From Ceratorhiza oryzae-sativae (lineage: Eukaryota; Basidiomycota; Agaricomycetes; Cantharellales; Ceratobasidiaceae): 64,000 nt of DNA. The notes below the pieces were generated by a model. The model ran no database searches, was not told the origin of the DNA, and worked only from the letters and a program-made list of their open reading frames with translations. The number at the start of each line of letters is the position of its first letter. Position 1 is the stretch's first letter. The translations under genes were made by a program, and so were the position numbers. The stretch spans positions 62,001-126,000 of the forward strand of contig JARWMV010000237.1 of NCBI GenBank assembly GCA_030998015.1, given 5' to 3'. Shown in pieces: positions 32,186 to 45,800 of the stretch.

Positions 32186-35100
32186 TTACTCTTCACCATC
32201 AAACTGATCGTCGTCTTCAAAACCTCCCTCAAGATCCCACATATCAACCACGTCGACGTCTAAGCTAACATCCGCCTCTGTCTCGAGTGGTAATACGACC
32301 TCGAAATCTTCTGCTTCGCTTTCGGTGTCGCTTTCGTCATTTGCTTCCTGTGTTTCTTCATTGACGTGTTCTACCAGCTCATCCGCCACTCGGAAATCGA
32401 TGTCTGCTTCCTACACGTAGCCCATAAGTGAGTGCTATGGGTATAATCGCAGGTGTAAATACACTTACTGGGCTCGGAACTGTAGCAGCCACTTGAGCGC
32501 CGGGGTAGCGTGGTAGAGTGTCATGTCGAACGGTTTGGGTAATGTTTGGGCCAAGATACGCCTTTTTTCGCATCATAAACTCTCTGTTGTACTCGTCCAA
32601 CCCGGGTTCGCTGCCCCAGAGCAGTTTCTCCATGCCGGCGGTTTCTATATCGATTACCGGTTCGTCTTTATCATTGAAGGTGCGCCCTATGTCCACATCG
32701 TACACTTGATACTTTTCTAAACTCTCTATAAATTTCAGTATATCACGCAATTTGTCGGGGGACAAATGACAGGTGCTTCTGTAGTTGCCGAGCATCTCGT
32801 TCATGTCCTTGGTAAGTGTTCGCAACGCGCCGATGCAAGGAGTAATCATTGCAAGCCATTCCCACGTCTCGTTGCTACCATGGGCGCTGTAAACCCGCTT
32901 TTAGGAGTAAGCATTTATCATTGATACGTTCACACGTCCACTGACTTTGATCCAGTAGTTAAAATGTTCTTGAACAAGGTCAAGCTCGACAAAGGACTTT
33001 GGGCGGCCAGTGGGGTTTGCAAGCCAATTCTGTAGAACCACATCGCTTTCAAGCATGTATGTTAATATGTTAAATACAACCGTGTTGGAGAGCCCCTTAC
33101 CGAAGTGCTGGTGGCCAAACCACTTCGCAGTAGTGAATAAGTTTCAAGATTGCGCGAGCATACTGCGGTCGTCCCGAGCCTCGGAACGACAGCGCATAGA
33201 GCTTTAGAATGCTCATTATACGACCTGAGTGGCCGCATTTCACCGCATCGAAGAGCTCTTCAAGGTAAAGTCCTTGTTTCAAAAACAGTACGGTGCTCTC
33301 ATAAACCATATCTCCTGCCTTAACGCCAGGATCTGCGCCAAAGCGACTTGATTGCAGGTCAAATACTAAGGAGCTCATTATGTACTTATTGTAGACATTT
33401 TCGGCATCAGAAATAAGTTGCAGCCAGGACGGCCATGCCTCTTTTGGCGAAGGGGAGGCTCCTATATCACATGACTCAAGGCGAACAGAATAGTCATCCA
33501 GTGTCTTGCAACCAGAGACGCGCAGGAGTAGGTATATAACCCGAGCTGCAAGAGAGTCCATTATGAGATCTTTCGCCACTGCGAACTCAGGTAGAGAAGA
33601 TTCGGCAATAGGTTTTCTTTCCATAATACTATTGTGGAAGCGAAGCGATGCGGGGTTGTCTTGTCCTGCGGTGGTACTACCCAAATGCGTAGTCAGAACG
33701 CTACACACTGCCGCCATTTTTGTGTGAAATAGGCCTAGAACCGACTCAAAGCTTCCTAGAGAGAATTTGGGCTCCTCCTGACCCATTCGGCTATCTTGAG
33801 CAGCGCATAGGTTATATAACGATTTCCAGTCACCGGATGTTAAAGTCAGTGACTTCAAGAACTCTGGGCTATCGGTATCAACTTCCAGTTCTTTAAGTAT
33901 CGCCTCCATAACTGCGATTACGCCGCTAATCGACGATTCGTCGATATTCATTGCCGGTAAAGGATAAAAACTTGATTTATGCACCTCAATGACCGGGAAT
34001 AAAGGCGGTTGAGAGGTGTCAAGAGCTGGTAAGTATTTCTTGAACTTTTCGCCACCATATTTAATCAGTATGCGAGCAATAGCGTGAGTCATGAGCTGGT
34101 TATGTGCTCGCTTCTCAGCCTTGTCGTGTACAATATGTTCGAGTTGCAGTGGACCTGCTTGAGTGAATGAATTCTTAGCATTAGCGTAGTCGAGAGCTTC
34201 TGCTGTTGCATTCCACAGCTCAAAGATTGTTGCGCAAGTACCGTTTTCTTGTGAATCTATTGAGATTTGATGTAAGCTCTTGAGGAAAACACGGAATGGC
34301 TGCCGGCCAGTACTGAAGTGCGAACTACAGTAGAACCACCTACCAATTCGTCCGAGTGCTTGTTGAGCAATTTTGAAAATGAGATTTATATTATCAAAAA
34401 TCACTCCGTAAAGCTTTCCCGATTTGTAAACTCGTTTTGTTAACTTGCGACATTCAGTTGCCAGTGTCTTGAGCGGTCCTGCTGAGGTGCTTGATTCATT
34501 AGGTTTTACTGTCATGGAGGTGTGATCCGAGCCTGGTATGTCTTGAACCATGTCTGTAACTACAGCGACTGTTGAGAGTGGCTGATTGTGTTGCCCACGA
34601 ACAAGGTTTGTATACGAAGTTAAAGTGCTGAGGTGTGATAGGATGTTGTACCCCTGGCGTTGACGGCCAATTGCATACATATATAGCCCAAGACATGTCT
34701 GTAGTAGGTTATTTCTTGCACTGTACTGATGAAGCAACACTGCAATCGCACACATAACAGCCTAATTGATTGGATTGGTAGCAAATCATGAGCGTGTAAT
34801 CACAAGATTTGATCGGGTGTGTGTTGCTTACTATTTGTGTTGCGCGTGACACCTCACTCAACTTCCTCCACTCGTTCGAAGACGTGGTAAAGTCCACCAT
34901 CAAGTTGATCATTGTAGGGCAGTAGGTCTCAATTAGACCAGCTATGTGACTTATCTTGAATTCGTTGTGTAGATATTCAGGTCCGATCTTTTGTTTGGAC
35001 GCACGAAATTCTCCACTGGTTGTGGCTTTTCTCGCCTCGGTGTGTAGCTTTCCCCCAACGTATCCAACTATCCAATCAACAAACACCTTTCGGCCAGCCC

Positions 35101-35733
35101 CATTCTGATGTGAGTGAGTCCAACACTCAAACAGCGTAGTAATTTTTTCCTTGTGGCGCCAAAACTGTTCTCGCCGTAGATCAACAGTCTCCATACCACG
35201 CTCAGGCTTAAACACGAAGAGAAGGAGGTCGACAAAGGAGAGATCATGATTGGTAAGCCTCTTGATTAGTTTCTTGAATAGACCGAGCATGATGTCTTTT
35301 TGATTTGCGGCTTCAGCCTTTGGCGCCAAACGATCACAGCTACCGAATCTAACCCCCTAGGATGATCCCGTCACATATATCAGGATCCCAACGCCTGTGA
35401 GCAGCGATATATACTTACAGACGAACTAATTGGTCCCCTGACTCGCTTCAATATAGTTTGGAACACTCTAGGGCGATTTGATGTGTTTTGCACAAATTTC
35501 GATGTCAGCTGATGAGTAGTCTGCAATAGACAGTGTTTCGGTAAGTTTGACATAAAAATCGTCCAAATCCTTCTGACGTTATAGCCCTTTTTGATCTTTT
35601 TTGAGCTTGAACCTATCAACTCTCGGTTCTTTGGTGATACACAATATGTAAGTGGTGGAGTGGTACGCTGTGCTGCTTTACCCACCGTGCTGGACTGTTC
35701 TTGCTCCATCGAAGGTATGTTCGTATCTTCCAT
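32186..35733 (-). CDS. DUF6589-like protein, module B
   Basis: Same architecture as the A' gene. Coding blocks run from 35733 (N-terminus with KKIKKG) through 35329-34709, 34755-33097 (core), 32849-32379 and 32389-32186 (acidic tail with DVSLDVDVVDMWD). Core motifs match A': FDNINLIFK, SGDWKSLYNL, LGLFHTKMAAV, DLIMDSLAAR and RGSGRPQYAR. The sequences are clearly homologous but well diverged, so B is an older or separate lineage. No nonsense codon is seen inside the large blocks. The in-frame stretch between IG and IDSQENGT is an intron starting GTAGGT. Exon joins near 35329-35380 were not resolved, so intactness is likely but not proven. Confidence 0.7.
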
Positions 35734-36093
35734 AGAGCTTGTCTCGCTTGTATTGACCTCCTTTTGAAGCTTAGACTCCTTGATGTCTGGTCAAGTGAGT
35801 ACCCGGGCAGCTGGTCACCCCAAGTGGGATTTGTACCTTCGCACTAACGCAAATGAGCATTAACTAACCAATATAGGCTAATTTTCAATATGTCTACTAC
35901 TATCAAAGTGTAATGGAGTATTGCTGGGATACTGGTGGGCCACTGTTGCTGTCGAAGACAAGAGCTGACCCTCTGCCGTTAATATCACGTTTTAGGAATT
36001 GTGCTAAACCAAATGCAATCTCATTTCAACTCCTCCCAACTTGGCGTAGCTCCCACTCCCACTCCCACTCTTTCCTCTGCTGTACTCTACAAA

Positions 36094-38838
36094 ATGCCTG
36101 GAATTCTAGCCAACATTTTAACTTCAAGTATTCGTGCCAAGTATAATGAACTTGCATCCCATATGCAAATGCGATTTGGATGGCCATCCATTCACCAGTT
36201 CCAAATCGATGGAACGCTGCTGCAGTTTTTGAGGCATGATGCCGTTGTGCACGTTGGAACTGGAAGGGGCAAGACAGCAATTGCTGCTGCACCATTTGTG
36301 TACAAAGAAAACAACAATAAGGTGATCATAATGGTATCGCCACTAGTTGTTCTGCAAGAGGAGATGGTACGTTTGGTGTTTGTAAAGTGGAGGAATGCTG
36401 ATTGGTCCTACCCGATCACATAACAGCGACGAATATTTGAGGAGAAGTTCAAAATCAGGGCTGCTGTTATAAATAGCAATTTGTCTGGTAGACTTTTGGA
36501 CTTATTGAAGGTGAGTAGAAGTGTATTACTTATGACTAGAATCTCTGCTCATCTCGCATTCAGGAAATCAGAGCTGGGAAATTCCGAGTTATCTTAATTT
36601 CGCCTGAAATGCTCCTCTCTTGACTAGTTATCGATCACCTTCTACGTGACCAAAAATTTTCAAAATCAGTTTTTTCTATCATTATTGACAAGGTGCACTG
36701 CGTTTCTTTCTGGAGCGAGTCTTTCCGGAAGAAATATGGTACTCTTCATCTCATTCGACCCTTCCTACCCCGCCACACCCCAATCATTGCTCTCTCGGCT
36801 ACCCTCACTCCCCGTGTTCGACACGACATAGTCACAAAACTTAATCTATCATCAGACTACATATATATCAATGAAGGAAATGACAAATCAAACCTCACTG
36901 TTATTGTTGTCCGGTGCCAATTCCCCTTGAAATCTATGCTTGATCTTCGTATCACTATACCTCCAAATGTATTCCATCCTCTCGACATTCCCACAACTAT
37001 AATTTACGCAGATAGCATTGAAGCTGGTCGAAAAATTGTGCGTTTCCTGATTTCACTTCTCCCAATTCATCTCCAGAATGCTGGGATCATCCGTCCTTAT
37101 AATGCACGCAACACACATGAGTTTCATGCCCTGGCTATGAAACTTTTCTGTGAAGGTCATGTTCGTGTGCTTGTGTGCACTGATGCAGCTGGAATGGTAC
37201 GCGGCCTGATTTTGTACCCTAAACATATTAACAAGATATATCTCTATAGGGTTGTGACATTCCAGGCATTGAGCAAATAATCCAGTGGCGAGTTGTCGGG
37301 CTATCAATGCTAATACAGCGATGGGGTCGTGGTGGATGATCTGGTGGCAAGATGATTGGTATTCTATTCTACGAACCCTCTGCTGAGAACGTGAACCCCA
37401 CCCTGCCCGGTACTCACATATCCCAACACACCACCCGCACTAAATCAAACAAGATGCAGCAACAGCGCCCGGTGCTTCTCAAGGGTGGGTTCAGATCAAA
37501 CATGCCCAGCGATGCACCAGCTATACGTGAAGACTCACCAGGCGAGGGCGTATAAGCACTGATCCAAACTAGCGGCTGCCGGAGAGAGATATGGAATAAG
37601 GTGTATGAAAATAAACCAGCTAGTAAGTTGGACTACCTTGATGATATCTGCATGTTTGCTTACCTATCCAAAGATCTTACTGTGCCGTGCTGCGATCACT
37701 GCGAGCCCAGTGTACTTGAACAAGTCAAAGCACCCAAGCCAATTGTTGAACACCAATCTAGGCTCCCAACCAAAGGTGTTCCATTTAAGCCAGCACAACG
37801 AGAGCTCATTAAATGGCGCGATTGTGTATGGCAGCGTGACTTTCAAGGTCAAACATGGGGCCCAAGCGTGATCCTCTCTAACAAAATAATCGAACACTTG
37901 ACATCATTTGGACCTATCTTGGATCGCAAACAATTTGATCAGCTTGCATGCCCAAAGGCGAGCCAAGAATGGTGGGAGAGATATGGAGATGAGCTAGCGC
38001 AAATTGCTCTGGGTTTAAAAATAGAATACACCACTTGTCCAGCCACACGGAAGAACCAGAAGAAGCAGGAACTTAGCAAGGTCCTTGTTAGTGATGGTAA
38101 ACGTGCCAAAACCGGTCAGCTGTTGACTTCGCGTGCAAGTACTGACTCTACACTGGAGATGACGCAAACCAGTCATCAACTAGCTGCTCCCCAATATTCA
38201 CCACTGGCTATAAACTATCAATTTATTGATATGAGCACTACCGTGGCCCCTAACCCATCTTTTCCGGCACACACTGTAGAGCCGTTAGCGTTGCATATAC
38301 CTGACCAACCGGCATTTGGGCAACGCCCTCCAACTTCCCATTCCCCCTGGTTCCCTGATACTCATCATGAAAGCCATAATCTGCCGCTTCCATGCCCCAC
38401 CCCTCCTACTCAGGGAGGCTGGGTGTCGTACACACATCCTATTCCAGCTGGGTCTCCCCAAGCATATAATCATGTGCATGCTTATGGAGGGCATTCTATG
38501 CACAACATGAGCCCGATTTCTCACGTTTTTTGGGTGCAATTTGATCTAGCTTCTTAGTCCTTGCCTAATCCAACAAGCCATCGTTTCGTACATTATGGAT
38601 CATCAGGCTCGGGGTCATGGAATGGGTACCAGGTATGTTTCTCTCTAGCGCTCAATCAATGTTGCTCACCCGAATATGTTCTCCATTTCAGCATGCACCA
38701 TATCGACATCCACAACTACCTGCACCCATGCAAATCAGGGTGTTCTCATCGCATTCAGTACGCCTGCTGAACTCGCCTATTAACTTGAACGCTGGGCGTC
38801 CACTAAACAACAGAGGCGGACAAGCTCCAAACCCATAG
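36094..38838 (+). pseudogene. RecQ-like helicase, module B
   Basis: Divergent partner of the module B DUF6589-like gene. It has IHQFQIDGTLL, VHVGTGRGKT (Walker A, near 36250), SATLTPRVRHD (motif III), VCTDAAGM (motif V) and QRWGRGG (motif VI). CCDHC cysteines follow near 37690. Damage: motif II reads DKVH in place of DEAH (36687-36698), with TGA at 36621-36623 and 37337-37339, both plausible CGA changes. There is a TAA near 37553 and a TAG at 38555-38557. The frame continues past the last stop and through an intron to an exon ending QAPNP at 38838. The long C-terminal region is rich in P, H and S. The Walker B glutamate is lost, so ATPase activity would be gone even with read-through. Confidence 0.83.
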
Positions 38839-39447
38839 AGATTTGTTAATAGAGCATTAAAAATTGAATATACTATATTACATTCACGGTACGAAAGAAC
38901 CAAGTAAACACAACACAAGACATATGCACTATTGCTATACAAAACTGACTTCTGGGGCAAGGATCGAACCACCGTGCGAGCATATCACAAAAGTTGTTGA
39001 GCCCGTTAAGCAATCTAGCTTTGCCTAGATCCATCGGATGGAGCACTATGAAACGTACCCCGCTACAGAACTTACCGAGAGAAGAGTGATGATTTGTGTG
39101 TCACGTCCATCACCCGATCAAGTCAGTTTGTCTTAAGACAGACCAAAATGTTTCAAGGACAAAAGTTCCTTACTTAAGTCCAATAGTTAGTTTAGTAGGG
39201 CTTATAAAACATGTCCTGGAACTTACATGATAGCTAAGATTTTGTGTGTCTGCAACGCTACGACCGAGAGAGGCAAAATGGTATGTTTTGCCGCACTACC
39301 ACCGTGCGATTCCCCGGGCCTTGTTTGCTTGATTCGTGCCAGCCCAGGAAAACCTTGTAAGAAGTCATTGTAATCGGAATCCATTACAACAAAGTTTACT
39401 CCAAACTAATCAAAACTCAGCTGCAAAACGATTAGTCAAGTTGTACC
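38839..39447. other. Module B 3' flank with tRNA-like sequence
   Basis: No protein gene seen. It holds the tRNA-like sequence at 38954-39026. From about 39297 onward it resembles 22630-22765 of module A (CGATTCCCC, then a stretch with GTCATTGTAATCG), so it is a shared module end region. Confidence 0.5.
38954..39026 (-). other. tRNA-like sequence, module B
   Basis: On the minus strand GGCAAAG at the 5' end can partly pair with CTTGCC at the 3' end. TAGATTGCTTAACGGG is A-box-like and GGTTCGATCC (complement at 38961-38970) is a B box. The T stem is imperfect. It is related to 22277-22347. Confidence 0.45.
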
Positions 39448-39649
39448 AGCCGTCTTGCCAGCTCTGCCTTATGTCCTGACTTTGATCTTCTCCTGGTGGC
39501 ATCCTTGTGGAGATCTTGCTCATCGCGGTAAGCCATCAGCTGTCACTAGTCCTATACCTAATTTGGTCTTATACCAAGAATGGACTATGTACAAAATGAA
39601 ACCCGCGTTAGCGGGAATGACACAAGGCAGAGCTGGCGAGACGGCGGGT
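39448..39649. repeat. Fold-back element, module B right end
   Basis: Inverted copies of CCGTCTTGCCAGCTCTGCCTT (near 39453) and AAGGCAGAGCTGGCGAGACGG (near 39627) bound about 200 bp. The interior is similar to 22765-22968. The downstream GGTCACGAGCC also follows the fold-back at 31709. Confidence 0.6.
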
Positions 39650-39816
39650 CACGAGCCTAGGCAAGGAGAAGGAGAATCTCCTTGGAGAACGTTTCTCCCC
39701 CTTGCTTCTGTCATGTGGGAGAAAGGGTCTGCTCTCCGAAGCAGCTCTTTGGAGACAGGGTTCCGTGTTCAGAGAAATTTCCATACTGGTTGGCCAACTC
39801 ATGCATGCTGGGTGCT

Positions 39817-40192
39817 TGTCACGAACTGACACGCATACATCCACTCTACAATATTTTCTCGATTTTCTACATTTTATGAGATCATCTTCAAAACATACTT
39901 GCCTTTTATGGTATATCTGTATCATGTGACTCAGGGAATGATCCGGACCGGTAACCGAGATGTATTTCAACTCTGATGTGAAATTCCGCAGTTCCGCAGT
40001 CGCTTCTACTGCTTCTATCTCTTATCTGTCGTGACTCACTGTACAGACTTGTTTGTTATGATGTGGCTTGTACTATGTATATAAACCAGGTCAAGTTCGC
40101 AGAGGACTCCTCAAGAACTTGACCTCTCGTCGAATACAAGTTCTTTTATTTTCTTACTATTTTCCTCGTCGCCTGACTTGTCGTCGTCGACA
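39817..40192 (+). repeat. gypsy copy 2, 5' LTR
   Basis: 376-bp LTR with the same TG/CA ends, TATA box (TATATAAA near 40078) and GGTCAAGTTC inverted repeat as copy 1. Confidence 0.94.
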
Positions 40193-41468
40193 TCAGGTCA
40201 AGTTCTTGACAATCGTAAGTCTCAGTGTCGTCTGGGATACGTTTGGAACGCCGTCGGCGTCGTCTCGAGATAACTCCTCGTTGCCTTCCCCAATCCCACT
40301 CCACCTATCCACAGCCACAAGATATCGTTGCCCTATACACGCCTCTGTGAAACCTTGCATAGCCAGGTCCCTCACACGTCGTAACAAGCTTCGGTTCTCT
40401 AATCTCTTTCGTCAACAAGAGGTGGGGTCGCTCATTGCCCTTAAGTAGTTGAGCAACGGAGGTCACCTTCCTATTCCAATAGACTCGGGAAAGGGTCTAT
40501 TTTTTCTTTTATCTTGCTCTCGCTCGAGTACGTCTCTGACGGAACGCACGGCCCTCAAGTGGCACAACCTTTTACAGAAGACCAGCGCTGCCGTCTGTGT
40601 GGGTGGTTCGGACACCTGTCGATCCACTGCTTCACCCTCAACTCGGTCGAAAGTATCCTTGAAGAAGCGGGCACATCGATTTCAACCGAGTAGTAATCAT
40701 CAAAGTCCCCCCCAGAAAGTCGGACGTGCCCAACAAGCCTTTGTCACCGAGCCAGGTGCCCCTGAGTGCAAGAATTTGCCATCGGGCAAACGGAGCCACC
40801 TTCCCAGCGCGCTGCCCTTATTGTCCTAAGAAGGACAAATTCCTTTATTACTACACCATCCCCGCAACCAGCTATAAGCTGGAGAACCTTGGCCAACAGC
40901 TTCTTCGTCACCTGCTAAACACTATCGAAAACTTCCAAGACAGGTACCGTTATTACCGGAATAAGTACGAAGAAACCCGTGAAAAACTTCACGAAGCCGA
41001 GGCCCGTTGCGCATATTTAACCGAGCGTTTGCGCGAACACCAGGAGGATTACCTATCCCTCCTCCAAGACCATCTCAGACTAGAAGCATAGTCCGAGAAA
41101 CAATTGAACCCCACGAGTACGCCTTCCCCGTCTTCTCAACACCGTCAGACCTCCCTCACCCCACCTTTCTAAGTGGCACGGCTCGCCAATTCAGGAAGAA
41201 GCACCCCTTCCGGCAGCCCAAATCAATCTTCCCAAGGAACTCCTTCGGGACCAAATTAAACTAAGAGGGTGGAGTGTCCATATCGTTGCCAGGACACCAA
41301 AAGCTGGGACTTGGACAATACTTGGTTGAGATTCGCAGGAGTCGGGAACGTTGAAATTTATAGACTTGTGAGGGGAACGGAAATCCTTTATTATCAAAAC
41401 AACCCTCAATTCCCTGTACTTCCTTACTGTCTTCGTCGCCTTTAAAATTTCATCAAACCTTCTCTGAA

Positions 41469-42837
41469 ATGGCGTCACAACCCCCTGCCCCTGCTTGGGC
41501 GAATATGTCTGATGAAGATAAGGTCATCTATATGCTTCGATCAATGGACGAACTGCGAGAGCGAACCAATAATCTCCAAAATGATATTGGGGACGTCGAA
41601 CACAATAATAAAACCTACACAGATTCACTCGAGGCCAAACTTACCACGAATCAGACAAAAATGGATGCAGATGTGGCCGGACTAGCCACCAATGTCAACA
41701 ACTTAGTGGGAATGTTAGCCATTCTCCAAACCACCATCACGCGCATTGAAGCGCAAATCAATACCTCCATGAGTGGCTCAGGCGCTGCTCAAGTACTAGC
41801 TCCAGTACAGCCCAACCACAACAACAGCACCTGCTCCCTCTGGAGGGTCAACTGCAAAGGTTAAGATGGCCGCTCAAAAATTCGATGGCACAAAAGGGAA
41901 GACGCCATCTCATTCAGAATTGCATGCGCCCGATATATCAACACAAACATGAGTGGGCACTCGGCTGACCAAGTGGTCGCCTTCATCACCTCTATCTTGA
42001 AGGGTCGCAGCGAATGGGTTAACTCGTATGAGAATTCGAAATCTCAACCCGGAACTGATCCCCTGGCTTCACGATGCCAATTTATTCTGGCAAGAATTTA
42101 CTACCCGATATGGGGATCTGAACCGCACCGAAAATAACCGCGACAAGTGGCGGAAGTTGAAACAATCCAAGACGGTTCAGGACTACCTCACCCTATTCAA
42201 CTTATATTCCACAGGCCTCAACTACAACGATGCCGCCATGCGTGATCAGTTCTATGATGGTCTGTCGTCAGACATAACAGATAGCATGGTGGCCCAAACT
42301 ATGATCCCGCACAAAGACATTTGCCCAGCTCACACAGCGGGCCCTGGAAATTGACCGTCACCTCATTTCCTTTGGCAGCAAGAGGACATCCATGGGGGTA
42401 ATAAGTCCAGCAGCAACAATGCTTCGACTAGCAGGCCCACAAATAACCCCCAAAGCGCTCCCCAAAAGGAGAAATTCAAGAATGGGGAACGCATATACAA
42501 GATTAAAGATGGCAGGGCTGTAAAAGGTCAAATCGTAGCCATTGGCCCCAATGCAAAGGGCTTCACTGTTCCAACGTCCGTTACGATGGCAGTAATGCCA
42601 ACATACAAGAGTCCTTCAAGACATAAAGAAGGATAACCATCGCCGGCGGCCCCAAAGGCAAAGGATCCAGACGCAATGGATCTGGATAGTGCAGGAAAAG
42701 GAAAGGGGACAAACACCTGCTATAACTGTGGAGGACGGGGCCATATCGCTGCCAAATGCCCCTCGGCCAAAATGTCAGGATACGAGGCCGTGGTTGAGGA
42801 TGTAGAAACAACCGACGATGAGTCGGTAAAAGAATGA
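41469..42837 (+). pseudogene. gypsy copy 2 gag remnant
   Basis: Homologous to the gag at 7070-8461. The N-terminal 115 codons are open, then several small losses break the frame (near 41800-41880, 41990-42060, 42300, 42395 and 42575-42650). The CCHC knuckle CYNCGGRGHIAAKC remains in the last open stretch, and the stop still overlaps the pol ATG. Confidence 0.9.
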
Positions 42838-45800
42838 GCTCAAACCGTGCCAGGGGGGCGGTCTTGGGTGCTATGTTACAAAATGCGCATAATGAAAATA
42901 AAAATATGGAAATGGAATGTATGTCGTTAGGAAACCAATCACAACTACAGTTTTTCTTTCATGCATTCCCTCTGCGCATAACCCCCGAACAAAAGTCTGC
43001 ATATAACATGAAAAAATTCAATGGATGGGCCATGATTGATTCAGGGGCCACATCAGTATTTATACATGAAGAGTTGGTTAAACAATACCGTATTCCTACC
43101 GTTGCCCTAAAAACACCCAAGAAATTGAGGGTAATCGATGGAAGGGAGATAGACTCTGGGTCTGTGACCCATTACTGCACCTTTGAGTTGTGCATTCAAG
43201 AGCACCGAGAAATCCTCAGTGCCTATGTTGTGAACGTTGGCAAAAATGATTTAGTCCTGGGCATGTCATGGCTCAAATTCCATAACCCCGACATTGATTG
43301 GGATGGAAAGGACATGAAGTTCAACTGCCAATATGCCTGAAGCATTGCATCACAAAACCCTTGTGCGTGCAAATGAACCTAAGGAGCTTCAGCTGGACTC
43401 CTAGACTCCCTCCCAACAAAATATAAAGAATTCCAGAAAATATTCGCTGAAGAAGACGACGTCCAACCATTACCACCCCATAGGAAGTGGGATATGGAAA
43501 TAGATTTAAAACCAGATGCCAAGCCAAGGCATGGTCCCATATATAGCGTGGGTGTCAAGGAAGATGCAGAATTGCGCAAAACCTTGGATCGCCAACTAAA
43601 AGCAGGGCATATCAGACCCTCAAGGTCACCAATGGCATCCCCAGTCATATTCGTCAAAAAAAAGAATGGGAAGCTGCGCATGTGCATTGACTACCGTCGG
43701 CTAAACGAAATGACTGTCTCCAATGTGTACCCACTCCCACGCATCAATGATATTGTGGAAACCCTGCGGGGGGCAAAGATATTCACCAAGTTTGACCTAA
43801 AGTGGGGTTTCAACCTCATACGAATTCGGGAAGGAGACGAATGGAAGGCCGCTTTCAAGACCAAATACAGGCTGTATGAGCCTCTAGTTATGCAATTCGG
43901 TCAAAAGAATGCACCAGGAACCTTCATGGCCATGATCCGAGAAGAATTCCAGGACATTGAAGGCATTTACGTTGTAATTTACATGGATGACATATTAGTA
44001 TTCTCCAGAAACCAGGAAGAACATGATGAACATGTCAAGGAAGTCTTACGTCGCCTCCAAAAAGCTGGCCTATATTGCGCCTTGGAGAAATGTGTTTTCG
44101 ATGTCACTGAAGTCGACTACTTGGGAATAGTAGTGACTCCCCAGGGAATTAAAGTAGACCCAGCCAAGGTCGAAAAGGCTGTTGAATGGCCAACCCCTAC
44201 CAACCCAACCGAAGTCCTGGAAGGGTTGGGGTTTGCAAATTGGTTAAGGCACTTCATAAAAGACTTTTCGAAAATCACAAATGTCTTATGAACTTGTCAA
44301 AAAGGACGTAAAATGGGAATGGACAGAAGAAAGGGATCAGGCATGGAATCTGCTGAAGCAAAAATTAAAAGAAGCCCCCCTCCTAATTCAGCCAGAGCCC
44401 AACAAACCATTCATTTTGGAAACCGACGCCTCAGGCTATGCCACAGGCGCTGTATTATTGCAATATGGAGAGGACGGAATGCTCCACCCAATTTCCTATT
44501 ACTCCAAGGCAATGGTCCCAGCAGAAAGAAACTACGATATCTACAACAAAGAAATGCTGGCAATTATCAAGGCCCTTAAACACTGGCGTCATTTGCTAGA
44601 AGGGGCCGAACACCCAGTAAACATTGTCTGTGACCACAAGAATTTGGAGTATTGGAAGACAAATCGGCCACTGAATGGTCGGTCACAGGTGGCATGAGTT
44701 CTTATCCAGGTTCGAATTCAAGATTTTATATATTGAAGGGGCAAAGAATGGCCGGGCAGACATACTCTCTAGGCTGTCAAGACACATCCCTAAAGAGGGG
44801 GGTGAGAGCCAAGCTCTGCTTGCACAAAACCAATTTTTGGAATTAAAATCCCTGTGGTTACAAGCAATCACACCAGACCATGACCTGGAACAACTCATTA
44901 GGGACGCTATCCCAGGGGATGAGCACCTGTCAAAAGTGCTAAAAGCCCTAGATGACAATGAGAAGGTCAAAGATTGGGAATGGGATGAAGGACTCTTACG
45001 ACACAAGGGCAGAATCTACGTCCCAAATAACAAAGAACTTCGCAAACTGGTCATTGAAAGCCGTCACGATAGTCCAGCAGCAGGACACCCAGGACAGTTC
45101 AGAAATATGAGTTGCTAAATCGCAAATACACGTGGTTATCAATGAAAAAATCAGTCAACGAATATGTCACACACTGCGAGTCATGCATCAGGAACAAGCA
45201 CAGCAACCAAGTTCCCCCAGGGCTCTTAAACCCAATACCTGCACCAGAAAAACCTTGGGAAGAAATTACCTACGATCTGATCACCGGGCTACCCCTGTCA
45301 GAGGGATTTGATGCCATATTTACAGTTGTCGACCGCCTGACAAAAATGGTCCACTTTATTCCATGTCAATCGGAAGCCAGTGCTATGGATTGCGCCAACC
45401 TGTTCCTAACATATGTATGGAAACTCCATGGGTTACCACGGAAAACAATCTCAGACCGTGGCCCCAACTTCGCATCCAAATTCTTAAGGCACTTATACAA
45501 ACGACTGGATATAAAACCCTCCTACTCCACAGCATACCACCCTCAGACAGATGGCCAGTCCGAACGAGCCAACCAAGTAGTGGAAGGGTACATCAGACAC
45601 TATGTATCAGACAGACAAGATGACTGGGTCTCGCTCCTACCATTAGCTGAATTTGCCTACAATAATGGTGTCAACGCCTCAACTGGCAAATCACCATTCT
45701 TTGCAAACTACGGTTTCCACCCAAGGCTAGCAGTGGGGACAGGGAGGAACCAGAACTCCCTTAGCGGACAACCATGCAGAATGGCTCCAAAAGGGCCATG

